16,940 bases of DNA, taken from positions 1 to 16,940 of the forward strand of contig DUQY01000159.1 in the NCBI GenBank assembly GCA_012837565.1. Direction: 5' to 3'. The notes under the pieces were generated by a model that saw nothing but the letters and a program-made list of their open reading frames with translations, was not told the DNA's origin and ran no database searches. Source of the DNA: Bacteroidales bacterium. GTDB lineage: Bacteria; Bacteroidota; Bacteroidia; Bacteroidales; P3. Within the stretch, counting starts at the first letter, position 1, and each line of letters begins with the position of its first letter. A program made the position numbers and the translations under genes. This document shows, one piece after another, positions 5,344 to 13,889 of the stretch.

Positions 5344-7464
5344 ATGGACAACCAAGATCAAAACACTGTTAATTCAGTTGAAGAAAATGTAGTTAATCCT
5401 ACAGAACAAGAAGTAAAGGTAGTTGTTGAAGAAACGACAGACCAGACAACAGAAGAACCAATAGAGGCTACAGAAGTAGTTCCAGAGGTGGTTAAAGAAG
5501 AAGAGGCTGTGGAAATGACTACAGAAGTGGTTAACGAGGTAATTGCAGAGGAGCTTCCAAAGGAAAGCCCAGAAGTAATTGAAGAAGTAGTTGCAGAGAT
5601 TGCTACTGAAAAGGTTAAGCACGAAGCTCCAGTACCAACTAAAGAAGAGGCTTCTCGTCATAGTTATTCTGAAGAAATTCTTGCAGTTGACAATGATGAT
5701 GAATCGGAGGAAGAAACTCATGAATCAGTTGAGGAACTTACCGTTCATTATTCAAAAATGACTCGTGAACAGTTATTGGAAGAAATCAGACCCCTAGTTG
5801 ATTCTGAAAACATTCAACAAATGAAATTGCGTGCTAGTTTAATTCGCAATTCGTTTAAGGCATTAACAACTGAGGCTATAAACGTGGCTAAAGAAAAGTT
5901 CCTTTCTGATGGAGGTCTTGAGGAAGATTTTAAAGTTGAAGAGGATCCAATTATTACTGAGTTCAACAAGTACTACTCGCTTTATAGGGAAAAAAGACAA
6001 GCATATTTAGAGCAAAAGGAAAAAACTAAGCTTGAGAATGTTGCTAAAAAGAATGCTATTTTAGACGACTTACGTGAATTACTTAATTCCGAAGAGAGTT
6101 TAAAAGATATATACGATAAGTTTAATCTTATTCAAGATAAATGGAAGGTTGTTGGTCAGGTTCCAAGAACAGAGGTTAATGGATTATGGCAAAACTACCA
6201 TTTCTTAATTGAAAAGTTTTATGATAAAGTTAAGATTAATCGCGAGCTAAGAGATTTGGATCTTAAGCGTAATCTTGATGCTAAAATTGAATTATGTGAA
6301 AGAGTTGAGGGTTTAATTTTAGAGACATCTATAAATAAATCATTCAAAGCTCTTCAAGAGATTCACCAACAATGGAAAGAAATTGGAAGTGTTCCAATGG
6401 ATAAAAACGATGAGATTTGGGAGAGATTCAAAATCGCATCAGATAAAATAAACAAACTCCGTCAAGATTATTACGAGACAATGAAAGTTGAGCTTGAAAG
6501 TAATTTACTAGCTAAGGTTGCTCTTTGTGAAAAAGTAGAAGAGGTTGTTAAGAGAAATCATGAGACTCCAAAAGAATGGAATGACTCCACCAATGAGATG
6601 AATGATATGCTTAAGCTTTGGAAGACTATTGGTTCTGTTCCTCAAAAAGACAATGAAATTATATGGACTCGTTTCAAATCATGTTTAGATAATTTCTTTG
6701 CAGGTAAAAAAGAAGTATTTAACAAGCTAAAAGAAGAACAAGATATTAACTATAACAAGAAGGTTGAGATATGTCTTAAGGCTGAGGCTATTTCTGAAAG
6801 AACAGACTGGCGAAATGCAACTCAAGAACTTCTTGGACTTCAAAAAGACTGGAAAGAAATTGGTTATGTTCCTAAGAAATTATCTGATAAATTATGGGGT
6901 CGTTTCCGTAGTGCTTGCGATAAGTTCTTTGAAAATAAATCTGCTTTCTATGTAGAGAATCGTGCTAAGGAAACAGAGAACCTTGCAAAGAAAGAAGAGC
7001 TAATTAAACATGTTATAGAATTCCAATTTGGAGACAATAAGGAAGAGAACCTTAATGCAATAAAAGACTTCCAACGTCAGTGGTCAGAAATACAATATGT
7101 GCCTTTGTCAGAAAAAGAACGTCTTCAAAAAGAGTTTAGAGGTGCAATTAATGCTCATTTTGCAAAACTTGAAATTGATGTTCGTGAATTCCAACTTAAC
7201 ACCTACAAAGAAAGAGTTTTCAATACAGGTGGTGATGATAGAGGGGTTTCAAAAGAAAGAAGATTCTTACAAGACAAGATTCAAAAGCTTAAGGAAGATG
7301 TAAACTTATGGGAAAACAATCTTGGATTCTTAGCAAACTCTAAACAAGCAGATATTTTAAAAAGTGAGTTTGAGAAGAAAATGGAGAATGCAAGAAAAGA
7401 AATTGCTTTAAATGAGGCTAAATTAAAAATGATTGACAGCTCAAATGAGGCTGAATCAAAATAA
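5344..7464 (+). CDS. Large acidic protein with five DUF349 repeats
   Basis: A 706-residue, probably cytoplasmic, helical protein of unknown role. Residues 1-130 are an acidic, disordered-looking Glu/Val/Thr/Pro tract rich in EVV and EE units. From about 200 to 610 it carries five DUF349 repeats, each with W-K-x-I/V-G-x-V-P followed by a W-x-x-F/Y helix: tryptophans at residues 267, 344, 426, 503 and 580, i.e. steps of 77, 82, 77 and 77. The fifth repeat is degenerate (WSEIQYVP, with Leu instead of the second Trp). The last 100 residues are charged coiled coil (about 635-690). DUF349 proteins are widespread and abundant in Bacteroidota but I know of no settled function. It is monocistronic: own promoter, long leader, and rpmE2 behind it has a separate promoter. 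Confidence 0.9.
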   Translation: MDNQDQNTVNSVEENVVNPTEQEVKVVVEETTDQTTEEPIEATEVVPEVVKEEEAVEMTTEVVNEVIAEELPKESPEVIEEVVAEIATEKVKHEAPVPTKEEASRHSYSEEILAVDNDDESEEETHESVEELTVHYSKMTREQLLEEIRPLVDSENIQQMKLRASLIRNSFKALTTEAINVAKEKFLSDGGLEEDFKVEEDPIITEFNKYYSLYREKRQAYLEQKEKTKLENVAKKNAILDDLRELLNSEESLKDIYDKFNLIQDKWKVVGQVPRTEVNGLWQNYHFLIEKFYDKVKINRELRDLDLKRNLDAKIELCERVEGLILETSINKSFKALQEIHQQWKEIGSVPMDKNDEIWERFKIASDKINKLRQDYYETMKVELESNLLAKVALCEKVEEVVKRNHETPKEWNDSTNEMNDMLKLWKTIGSVPQKDNEIIWTRFKSCLDNFFAGKKEVFNKLKEEQDINYNKKVEICLKAEAISERTDWRNATQELLGLQKDWKEIGYVPKKLSDKLWGRFRSACDKFFENKSAFYVENRAKETENLAKKEELIKHVIEFQFGDNKEENLNAIKDFQRQWSEIQYVPLSEKERLQKEFRGAINAHFAKLEIDVREFQLNTYKERVFNTGGDDRGVSKERRFLQDKIQKLKEDVNLWENNLGFLANSKQADILKSEFEKKMENARKEIALNEAKLKMIDSSNEAESK

Positions 7465-7478
7465 ATTAGCTAAATCTA

Positions 7479-7508
7479 TTGTAGATTAAATAATTATTTA
7501 TACCTTTG
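7479..7508 (+). promoter_or_regulatory. Promoter of rpmE2
   Basis: TTG (7479-7481), a 19-base spacer, then TACCTTTG (7501-7508) fits the Bacteroidota promoter consensus very well. The start site should be near 7515, giving a leader of about 65 bases that includes a hairpin. Confidence 0.75.
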
Positions 7509-7541
7509 CTCTCTGAAATTTAATAGAAATAATAACTAAAC

Positions 7542-7565
7542 CCGTTTAAATCAATGGATAAACGG
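7542..7565 (+). promoter_or_regulatory. Leader hairpin upstream of rpmE2
   Basis: CCGTTTA (7542-7548) and TAAACGG (7559-7565) pair perfectly around a 10-base loop containing AATCAATGGA, ending 14 bases before the ATG. Placed in a ribosomal protein leader, it could be an autoregulatory binding site or simply a stability hairpin. Confidence 0.45.
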
Positions 7566-7579
7566 TAAAAAAAGTAAAT

Positions 7580-7837
7580 ATGAAAAAAGATATTCATCCA
7601 ACGAGTTATCGTCTTTGTGCTTTCAAGGACATGTCTAACGACGAAGTGTTTGTAACAAAATCATGCGCTAACACAAAAGATCAAATTGAGATTGATGGTG
7701 TTCAATACCCTTTAATCAAAATGGAAATCTCTAACACATCTCACCCTTTCTTCACTGGTAAGGTTAAGCTTGTGGATACTGCAGGTCGTGTTGATAAGTT
7801 TATGAACAAATACAAAAACCGCAAAGAAGTAAAATAA
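7580..7837 (+). CDS. rpmE2: 50S ribosomal protein L31 type B
   Basis: An 85-residue component of the large ribosomal subunit that helps bridge the two subunits. The start MKKDIHPTSY, the central FKDMSNDEVFVTKS, the YPLIKMEISNTSHPFFTGK stretch and the DTAGRVDKFMNKY end are the hallmarks of the B type. It lacks the CxxC zinc ligands of the A type; its only cysteines are isolated (residues 13 and 29). In bacteria with both forms the B type replaces the zinc form under zinc shortage, and in many Bacteroidota it is the only L31; which applies here cannot be seen. It is a single-gene unit with clear promoter, leader hairpin and terminator. Confidence 0.96.
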   Translation: MKKDIHPTSYRLCAFKDMSNDEVFVTKSCANTKDQIEIDGVQYPLIKMEISNTSHPFFTGKVKLVDTAGRVDKFMNKYKNRKEVK

Positions 7838-7858
7838 CATACTAATTATATGTATTTT

Positions 7859-7897
7859 AAAAGAGTTCTATCGTCATCGGTAGAACTCTTTTGTTTT
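7859..7897 (+). terminator. Rho-independent terminator after rpmE2
   Basis: AAAAGAGTTCTA (7859-7870) pairs with TAGAACTCTTTT (7881-7892). The stem extends inward through a T-G wobble and C-G, G-C pairs to a TCAT loop, and is followed by TTTTGTTTT. It starts 22 bases after the rpmE2 stop. The A-rich left flank also makes it usable from the other strand, but no gene approaches from that side. Confidence 0.9.
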
Positions 7898-7947
7898 AAA
7901 TCGTATTTTATTTAACTATGTCATACGTTTATATGAAACAAAATGCA

Positions 7948-7955
7948 TATATTTG
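7948..7955 (+). promoter_or_regulatory. -7 promoter element of the nucleotidyltransferase-lon-sufS run
   Basis: TATATTTG fits TAnnTTTG and lies 38 bases before the ATG at 7994. The expected upstream TTG is replaced by CGTTTA, so the promoter may be weak or need an activator. It is the only good match between the rpmE2 terminator and the gene. Confidence 0.5.
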
Positions 7956-7993
7956 CGTTGTAATACTTAATATAATCAAAACACATTTTCATC

Positions 7994-9175
7994 ATGAGTT
8001 ACATACTATTTGACGACGTTTCAAGGAAATCATTAAAGCCTTTAACTTATATCCGACCTGTTTGTGATATCCGTATTGGGATACTTACAATTAGAGAGAA
8101 ATGGGAAAAATACTTAGGAGAGAAAACCTCTACACTTACTGAGGAATATCTTTCTTCTAAATATCCTATTGAATTTGCAGATTCAATGACTTTAATCAAT
8201 GGATCGGTATGTCCTACTCCAAAACTCGTTGAGGCAATTAAAAACCTATCTTTCAATCAAGTTTTAATTTGCAATGATAATATTATTGCAATGACCAAAA
8301 CAAGAGAAGACTTCCTTTCTGAAAGTGAAGACACTTTAAAGGTTGATTATGAACAAGACTTCATTAAGGTTAATCATCTTTGGGATTTCTCCGTTCACAA
8401 TGAAAGAGCAATTAATGATGACTTCGAATTAATTACTAAAGGTCGTGTTTCACAAAAACTAAGCTCCACTAACACTCTTATTGGGGAAGAAAACATATTC
8501 GTTGAAGAAGGTGCTTATGTTGAATGTTCTTGTTTAAATGCTAGCAAAGGTCCAATTTATATTGGAAAAGATGCCGAGATTATGGAAGGATGTGTTGTAA
8601 GGGGTCCTTTTGCTATGTGTGAGAACTCTGTTTTGAAACTTAATGCTAAAATATACGGACCAACTACGCTTGGACCTTATTCAAAAGTTGGTGGCGAATT
8701 AGACCATGTTGTCATATTTGGCTACTCAAATAAAGCTCATGATGGATTTATCGGAAATTCTGTCATAGGAGAATGGTGTAATATTGGAGCTGACACAAAT
8801 GCTTCTAACCTCAAAAACACCTATGAAGACGTAAGGATATGGGACATAGAGAAACATACATTTATTAATTCAGGACAAACTTTCTTTGGTACAATATTTG
8901 GAGACCATTCTAAGTGTGGGATTAATGTAATGTTTAATACAGGAACCGTAGTTGGAATAAGCTCTAACATATACGGAGCAGGTTACCAACGCAACTTCAT
9001 CCCTTCTTTTGCTTGGGGAGGTACAAATGTAGGACTAAAACTATATGAACTTGACAAAGCACTTGAAGTTAGTGAAAAAATGATGGCAAGAAGAAACATG
9101 GTAATGACTGAAGATGATAAAAAAATACTACACCACATATTTAATCAAACTTTAAAAAACAAGAAGCTTAGATAA
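7994..9175 (+). CDS. GlmU-like sugar nucleotidyltransferase / acyltransferase family protein
   Basis: A 393-residue, probably cytoplasmic, two-part protein. Residues 1 to about 150 form a diverged nucleotidyltransferase domain beginning MSYILFDDVSRKSLKPLTYIRPVCDIRIG; the classic LxxGxGTRL nucleotide loop is absent, replaced by the RPVCDIRIG motif seen in the Bacteroidota group of GlmU-family proteins. Residues about 165-340 are a left-handed parallel beta-helix with imperfect hexapeptide repeats (IGKDAEI, IYGPTTLGPYSKVGGEL, IGNSVIGEWCNIGADT), typical of trimeric acyltransferases and pyrophosphorylases. Its substrate is unknown; a role in making an activated sugar for cell-wall or surface glycans is inference. 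Its TAA is immediately followed by the ATG of lon, so the two are translationally coupled. Confidence 0.85.
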   Translation: MSYILFDDVSRKSLKPLTYIRPVCDIRIGILTIREKWEKYLGEKTSTLTEEYLSSKYPIEFADSMTLINGSVCPTPKLVEAIKNLSFNQVLICNDNIIAMTKTREDFLSESEDTLKVDYEQDFIKVNHLWDFSVHNERAINDDFELITKGRVSQKLSSTNTLIGEENIFVEEGAYVECSCLNASKGPIYIGKDAEIMEGCVVRGPFAMCENSVLKLNAKIYGPTTLGPYSKVGGELDHVVIFGYSNKAHDGFIGNSVIGEWCNIGADTNASNLKNTYEDVRIWDIEKHTFINSGQTFFGTIFGDHSKCGINVMFNTGTVVGISSNIYGAGYQRNFIPSFAWGGTNVGLKLYELDKALEVSEKMMARRNMVMTEDDKKILHHIFNQTLKNKKLR

Positions 9176-11587
9176 ATGATGTACGACGAAACAATGATTG
9201 AATTCTCTAAATTGATTGCAGGGGAGCCTGAATTCATCCCATTATTAACTGACGATGACACACAAGATTTTGGAATCAAAGAACTACCTTCAGAACTACT
9301 TATATTACCATTAAGAGGCAATGTATTTTTCCCTAGTGTTGTGATGCCTATTACAGCAGGAAGGGATAAATCAATACAACTAATTAAAGAAGCATATAAG
9401 AAAAAGTTAATAGTTGGTGTTGTTGCTCAAAAGAATGATGTGGACGATCCAAATTATGATGATTTACATAAAATAGGAACTGTTGCTCGAATAGTTAGGA
9501 CATTAAATATGCCTGACGGAACAACTATGGTTATAATTCAAGGAATAGATAGGTTTCGTTTAGATGGACTTACAAATACCGAACCTTTTTGGACTGGAAA
9601 TGCAAGCCTATATCACGATGAGGCAAAGAACATTCCTAAGAATGCTAATGCACTTGTTGCTGCAATGAAGGATGTGTATTTGAAACTAATTAAACTAACT
9701 CCTAACCTACCAACAGACCTTACTTTTGCTATTCAAAATATAGATAATCCTTATTTCTTATTGAATTATATTTCTGCTCATATTGATGTATCTCTTGAGG
9801 AGAAACAAAAACTATTGGAAATTAACGATTTCACAAGAAGAGCAACAAAGGTACTTTCAATATTGAGTAAGAATGTCCAAATGCAAGAAGTTAAGTTGCA
9901 GATACAAAAGAAAGTATCTACAGATCTTGACAAGCAACAAAGAGATTATTTCTTAAATCAACAATTAAAAACAATTCAAGAAGAACTTGGCTCCAACCCT
10001 ACCGAGCAAGCTGTTAATGAACTAACAGAAAAAGCAAGGCTAAAGCATTGGAGCAAAGAAATAGAAACTGCTTTTTTCAAAGAACTTACTAAACTAGAAA
10101 GGATGCATAGTAGTGCACCTGACTACTCTATTCATTTGAACTATTTGAACTTTATGGTTGAACTTCCTTGGCATGAATACACGGTTGACAACTTTGATTT
10201 AAATAAGGCAATGAAGATATTGGACTCTGACCATTATGGATTAGAAAAAGTTAAGGAAAGAATCATTGAATACCTTGCTGTAATTAAACTTAAAGGGGAT
10301 ATGAAATCGCCAATACTTTGTTTGGTTGGACCTCCTGGTGTTGGTAAAACATCATTAGGAAAATCAGTTGCAAAAGCTATTGGAAGGAACTATATTCGTA
10401 TGGCATTGGGTGGTTTAAATGATGAGAGTGAGATAAGAGGTCATAGAAAGACCTATATTGGTGCTATGCCAGGAAGAATACTAAAATCAATTAATAAGGC
10501 TAAATCTTCAAACCCTGTTTTCGTGCTTGATGAGATTGACAAGGTTTCAGGAATGACTGTTAATGGGGACCCTTCTGCTGCCATGTTAGAGGTTTTAGAC
10601 CCAGAACAAAATACTGCTTTTTACGACAATTACCTTGATTTGGAATACGACCTTTCAAGGGTTATGTTTGTGGCAACAGCAAACTCATTAAATTCTATTC
10701 AACCAGCTCTTATAGATAGAATGGAAATAATTAATATTCCAGGATATATAGTTGAAGAGAAACTACAAATTGCTAAAAAACATTTAATTCCTAAGCAACT
10801 CAAAGAGCATGGGATGAAGAAATTGCATATAAACATTCCAGATAGTGTTCTCTTAAAAGTAATTAATGAATATACACGTGAGTCTGGAGTTAGACATTTA
10901 GAAAAGAATATAGCAAAATTAGTTCGCTACCGTGCAGTTCAATTAGCTAAAGAAGAAGAATATTCAAAAACAATAAAGATAGACCAGCTACATAAGATAC
11001 TGGGACTTCCTACATCAGAACATGATATGCATCTTGAAGAAGATACTGTTGGCGTTGTAACAGGACTTGCTTGGACTCAGGTCGGAGGAGAAATATTATT
11101 TATTGAAGCAAGTATTAGTAAAGGAAAAGGAATCCTAACTATGACGGGCAATCTTGGTGAGGTAATGAAAGAGTCTGCTACATTGGCTTACGAATATTTG
11201 AAAGCTCACTCACAAGAACTAAATATAGATTCTAAGATATTTGAAGACGTTAATCTTCATATTCACGTTCCAGAGGGAGCAACTCCTAAGGATGGTCCAT
11301 CAGCAGGCGTAACAATGTTCTCTGCAATGGTAAGTATCTTCTCTAATAAGAAAGTAAAATCTAATTTTGCTATGACAGGTGAAATAACTCTTAGAGGAAA
11401 AGTTTTACCAGTTGGAGGAATTAAAGAAAAGATACTTGCTGCTAAACGTTCCAATATTACCGACATTGTTATATCAGAACAAAACAAAAAGGATATAGAG
11501 GATATATCAGAAAAATACTTAGAAGGAATAACATTCCATTATGTTAAGAACATGATTGAAGTGCCAAATTTAGTTTTAGTTAAATAA
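9176..11587 (+). CDS. lon: ATP-dependent Lon protease
   Basis: Cytoplasmic AAA+ serine protease that degrades misfolded and some regulatory proteins. The 803 residues carry the N-terminal LON substrate domain (about 37-240, starting LLILPLRGNVFFPSVVMPI), a helical linker, an AAA+ module with Walker A GPPGVGKT (385-392), Walker B FVLDEID and the EIRGHRKTYIGAMPGR pore loop, and a C-terminal protease domain with the catalytic dyad Ser709 (PKDGPSAG) and Lys750 (GGIKEKIL). Length is normal for the family. ATG codons at 9176 and 9179 are both possible starts; the first abuts the preceding stop. I see no heat-shock type operator or separate promoter, so expression appears tied to the upstream gene. 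A small membrane protein gene follows after 13 bases. Confidence 0.97.
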   Translation: MMYDETMIEFSKLIAGEPEFIPLLTDDDTQDFGIKELPSELLILPLRGNVFFPSVVMPITAGRDKSIQLIKEAYKKKLIVGVVAQKNDVDDPNYDDLHKIGTVARIVRTLNMPDGTTMVIIQGIDRFRLDGLTNTEPFWTGNASLYHDEAKNIPKNANALVAAMKDVYLKLIKLTPNLPTDLTFAIQNIDNPYFLLNYISAHIDVSLEEKQKLLEINDFTRRATKVLSILSKNVQMQEVKLQIQKKVSTDLDKQQRDYFLNQQLKTIQEELGSNPTEQAVNELTEKARLKHWSKEIETAFFKELTKLERMHSSAPDYSIHLNYLNFMVELPWHEYTVDNFDLNKAMKILDSDHYGLEKVKERIIEYLAVIKLKGDMKSPILCLVGPPGVGKTSLGKSVAKAIGRNYIRMALGGLNDESEIRGHRKTYIGAMPGRILKSINKAKSSNPVFVLDEIDKVSGMTVNGDPSAAMLEVLDPEQNTAFYDNYLDLEYDLSRVMFVATANSLNSIQPALIDRMEIINIPGYIVEEKLQIAKKHLIPKQLKEHGMKKLHINIPDSVLLKVINEYTRESGVRHLEKNIAKLVRYRAVQLAKEEEYSKTIKIDQLHKILGLPTSEHDMHLEEDTVGVVTGLAWTQVGGEILFIEASISKGKGILTMTGNLGEVMKESATLAYEYLKAHSQELNIDSKIFEDVNLHIHVPEGATPKDGPSAGVTMFSAMVSIFSNKKVKSNFAMTGEITLRGKVLPVGGIKEKILAAKRSNITDIVISEQNKKDIEDISEKYLEGITFHYVKNMIEVPNLVLVK

Positions 11588-11600
11588 AAACAGTACGATA

Positions 11601-11834
11601 ATGAGCAATGCAATATTAGTAATAGGTATTTTAATACTTGTTGCGGTTCTTTTTTTTGGATATACAGCATTAGCGAAGAAATATCTAAATGAAGAAAAAG
11701 AAGAAAAAGAGGGCAAACCTAAAGTTAAAGACTTAGTGAGCCTTTCGAAAAGAGGAAGCATTTTGTTTTATATTTTTTTAATCCTACTCTTTATATTTTT
11801 CCTTGTTATGTATATAATGTGGAAACTACAATAA
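11601..11834 (+). CDS. Small two-helix membrane protein of unknown function
   Basis: A 77-residue protein I do not recognise. It has two strongly hydrophobic segments, about residues 4-24 (ILVIGILILVAVLFFGYTAL) and 54-73 (ILFYIFLILLFIFFLVMYIM), joined by a very charged loop rich in Lys and Glu (26-50) that is probably cytoplasmic, giving a hairpin topology. No signal cleavage site or metal-binding motif is seen. Spacing is tight, 13 bases after lon and 10 before sufS, so it is very likely translated from the same message. This position makes it a real gene rather than a chance frame. A link to Lon or to membrane quality control is only a guess from location. Confidence 0.75.
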   Translation: MSNAILVIGILILVAVLFFGYTALAKKYLNEEKEEKEGKPKVKDLVSLSKRGSILFYIFLILLFIFFLVMYIMWKLQ

Positions 11835-11844
11835 AACCAATATC

Positions 11845-13059
11845 ATGTCACTAGAAGAAATAAGGAAAGACTTTCCAATTCTTAATGAAAAGGTAAATAA
11901 TAAGCCACTGGTTTACTTAGATAACGCTGCGACAACTCAAAAGCCTATCCAAGTAATAGATGCAATGATGAATTATTATCTTCATCTTAATTCAAATGTT
12001 CATCGTGGTGTTCATACCCTTAGTCAAAAAGCAACTAATGAGTTTGAATTAGCAAGAAAGACTGTTCAAGAATTCATTTCTGCAAAAGAACAGGAAGAAA
12101 TCATATTTACAAGAGGCACAACTGAAAGCATTAATTTAGTTGCATCTTCTTTTTGCGAGAAATTCCTAAACCAAGGTGATGAGATTATTATTTCAGAACT
12201 TGAACACCATTCAAATATTGTTCCTTGGCAACTAGCTAAAGAAAAGCATAAATTCAAAATCAAAGTACTGCCTTTTAAAGACAATGGAGAATTAGACCTT
12301 GAAGTCTTTAAAACCTTATTAAATAGCAAAACAAAACTGGTTAGTGTATCTCATGTTTCAAATGCATTGGGAACAATTAATCCTGTTAAGGAAATAATAG
12401 AACTTGCACATAAACAAGGTGTGCCTGTTTTGATTGATGGAGCTCAAGGTGTGCCTCACTTCAAAATAGATGTTCAAGATTTAGATTGTGATTTCTATGT
12501 TTTCTCTGGTCATAAGATGTATGCTCCAATGGGTATTGGGGTACTTTATGGCAAAAGAGAGTATCTTGATATTATGCCACCTTATCATGGGGGAGGAGAA
12601 ATGATTAAAGAAGTATCGTTTGAGGGTACAACATTTAACGATTTACCTTATAAGTTTGAAGCAGGAACTCCTTCTGTTTCTGATGTGCTTGGACTTAAAG
12701 CTGCAATTGACTACATGAACGAAATAGGCTTTGACTTTATTGAAAAGCATGAAGAATTCCTTATGGAATATACCACCAAGAGATTATTGGAAATAGAAGA
12801 TTTGAAAATATATGGAACATCCAAACATAAGGCTGGCGGTATATCCTTTAATCTAAAAGATGTTCATCCTTTCGATGTTGGGACTCTACTCGACCAATTA
12901 GGAATTGCAATTAGAACAGGTCATCACTGTGCTCAAACAGTAATGCAACACTACGGCATTGTAGGCACAGCAAGAGTTTCTTTTGGAATTTACAACACAA
13001 AAGAAGAGATTGACTACTTCATTGAATCCCTTAAGAAAGTAAAAACTATGCTATCTTAA
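11845..13059 (+). CDS. sufS: Cysteine desulfurase, SufS (group II) type
   Basis: A PLP enzyme that takes sulfur from cysteine, releasing alanine, and hands the persulfide to Fe-S assembly, usually via SufE or SufU and SufBCD. At 404 residues it is standard length. Visible marks: YLDNAATTQKP near the start (residues 24-34), ELEHHSN, the PLP-binding Lys224 in SGHKMYAP, and the active-site Cys362 in RTGHHCAQ, the short group II loop. The group II assignment fits SufS/CsdA rather than IscS. The usual partners sufB, sufC, sufD and sufE are not within this window, so the gene sits apart from or at the edge of the suf set. It is the last gene of the nucleotidyltransferase-lon run and its TAA overlaps the stop of the convergent methyltransferase gene. 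Confidence 0.94.
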   Translation: MSLEEIRKDFPILNEKVNNKPLVYLDNAATTQKPIQVIDAMMNYYLHLNSNVHRGVHTLSQKATNEFELARKTVQEFISAKEQEEIIFTRGTTESINLVASSFCEKFLNQGDEIIISELEHHSNIVPWQLAKEKHKFKIKVLPFKDNGELDLEVFKTLLNSKTKLVSVSHVSNALGTINPVKEIIELAHKQGVPVLIDGAQGVPHFKIDVQDLDCDFYVFSGHKMYAPMGIGVLYGKREYLDIMPPYHGGGEMIKEVSFEGTTFNDLPYKFEAGTPSVSDVLGLKAAIDYMNEIGFDFIEKHEEFLMEYTTKRLLEIEDLKIYGTSKHKAGGISFNLKDVHPFDVGTLLDQLGIAIRTGHHCAQTVMQHYGIVGTARVSFGIYNTKEEIDYFIESLKKVKTMLS

Positions 13060-13838
13060 TTCTTTTTACAAATTATATAAGTAGAAAGACCAGGTAGTTT
13101 TATCCCTATTTTCGAAAGACCCTTTGTTGTATAGTAATCTATAAGTAGAATTGACTTATACAGATTAGTCATACTTTTCCCTTTATCCCAATTCCCAATT
13201 CCTTCTACAGATTCTTTGTTGGTTGGTTTCTCTATTGTTTTTTGAATAATACGTGGAAGAAGTAATGAGAAAAAGAAATAACCAGCTTTGACTTCCCTTA
13301 GTCCAGCTTGTGCTATATGTTCATGTAACATGCTTTTGGTATACCTTCTATAATGTCCTAGCCATGTATCGTGATTGCAAAACAAACCATTAAAGGCAGG
13401 AACAGTAATTAGGAATAAGGTGTCATTATCAATATATGGTAAACTAAGAACTTGTTTTAGAAAATCAATATCATTTTCAATATGTTCAATAACATCTAAT
13501 AGAAAGATTAGATTAGCCTTATCATTTCCCAAAGAAACATCATTTACATCCTTATAATAGTGAATAGGACAAGACTTATATTCTTGTTTTAAGCCATCTA
13601 TTATTTCATCAGTAAAAGCAATATCGACAGCATAAGGCTGAAAGTTTGGGTAGGCTTTGCAGAACTCACTGATAAAATAAACATCACCACAACCAATATC
13701 TAAAACATTCATCTTACCCTTTTTATCTTTAATATAAGGATTCAATAAATCTTTTACTACCTCTAACCTAGCCATTTCCCAAGGGTGATTTCTCTTTTCA
13801 TTATCCTTTGTCTTAACATTAAATTCCTTTATATCCAT
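13056..13838 (-). CDS. Class I SAM-dependent methyltransferase
   Basis: A 260-residue protein with the Rossmann-type methyltransferase fold: motif I VLDIGCGD (residues 45-52), the acidic end of strand 2 AVDIAF, motif II/III region FLLDVIEHIEND, and a post-motif LFLITVPAFNGLF strand. The later HYRRYTKSMLHEHI segment is typical of the Methyltransf_23/11-like group, where it lies near the substrate pocket. The substrate is unknown. A basic, partly hydrophobic C-terminal half (FFFSLLLPRIIQKT) could associate with membrane lipid or a glycolipid. It is the last of three minus-strand genes, 51 bases after the VWA protein, and overlaps the sufS stop codon by its own stop. Confidence 0.88.
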   Translation of the reverse strand: MDIKEFNVKTKDNEKRNHPWEMARLEVVKDLLNPYIKDKKGKMNVLDIGCGDVYFISEFCKAYPNFQPYAVDIAFTDEIIDGLKQEYKSCPIHYYKDVNDVSLGNDKANLIFLLDVIEHIENDIDFLKQVLSLPYIDNDTLFLITVPAFNGLFCNHDTWLGHYRRYTKSMLHEHIAQAGLREVKAGYFFFSLLLPRIIQKTIEKPTNKESVEGIGNWDKGKSMTNLYKSILLIDYYTTKGLSKIGIKLPGLSTYIICKKN

Positions 13839-13889
13839 TTCGTCTTATTTTATTATATTATCTACTAAGCCTTATTTATAATATTAAAA

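Noticed and set aside
5374..5721. 115-codon minus-strand frame within the DUF349 gene
   Set aside because: It mirrors the Glu/Val-rich repetitive codons of the real gene and yields a Phe/Asn/Leu-rich low-complexity product with no promoter.
7471..7488. Short inverted repeat AATCTA-TTG-TAGATT after the DUF349 gene considered as a terminator
   Set aside because: Only 6 AT-rich pairs, no T-run, and it contains the TTG element of the rpmE2 promoter, which explains it better.
7580..7837. Zinc-binding type A L31
   Set aside because: The two cysteines are isolated and the CxxC pair is missing; the sequence follows the type B pattern throughout.
13839..13889. AT-rich imperfect inverted repeat between the methyltransferase and VWA genes
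   Set aside because: The ATTTTA/TAAAAT arms are what 90 percent AT DNA gives by chance, and the pairing breaks repeatedly.
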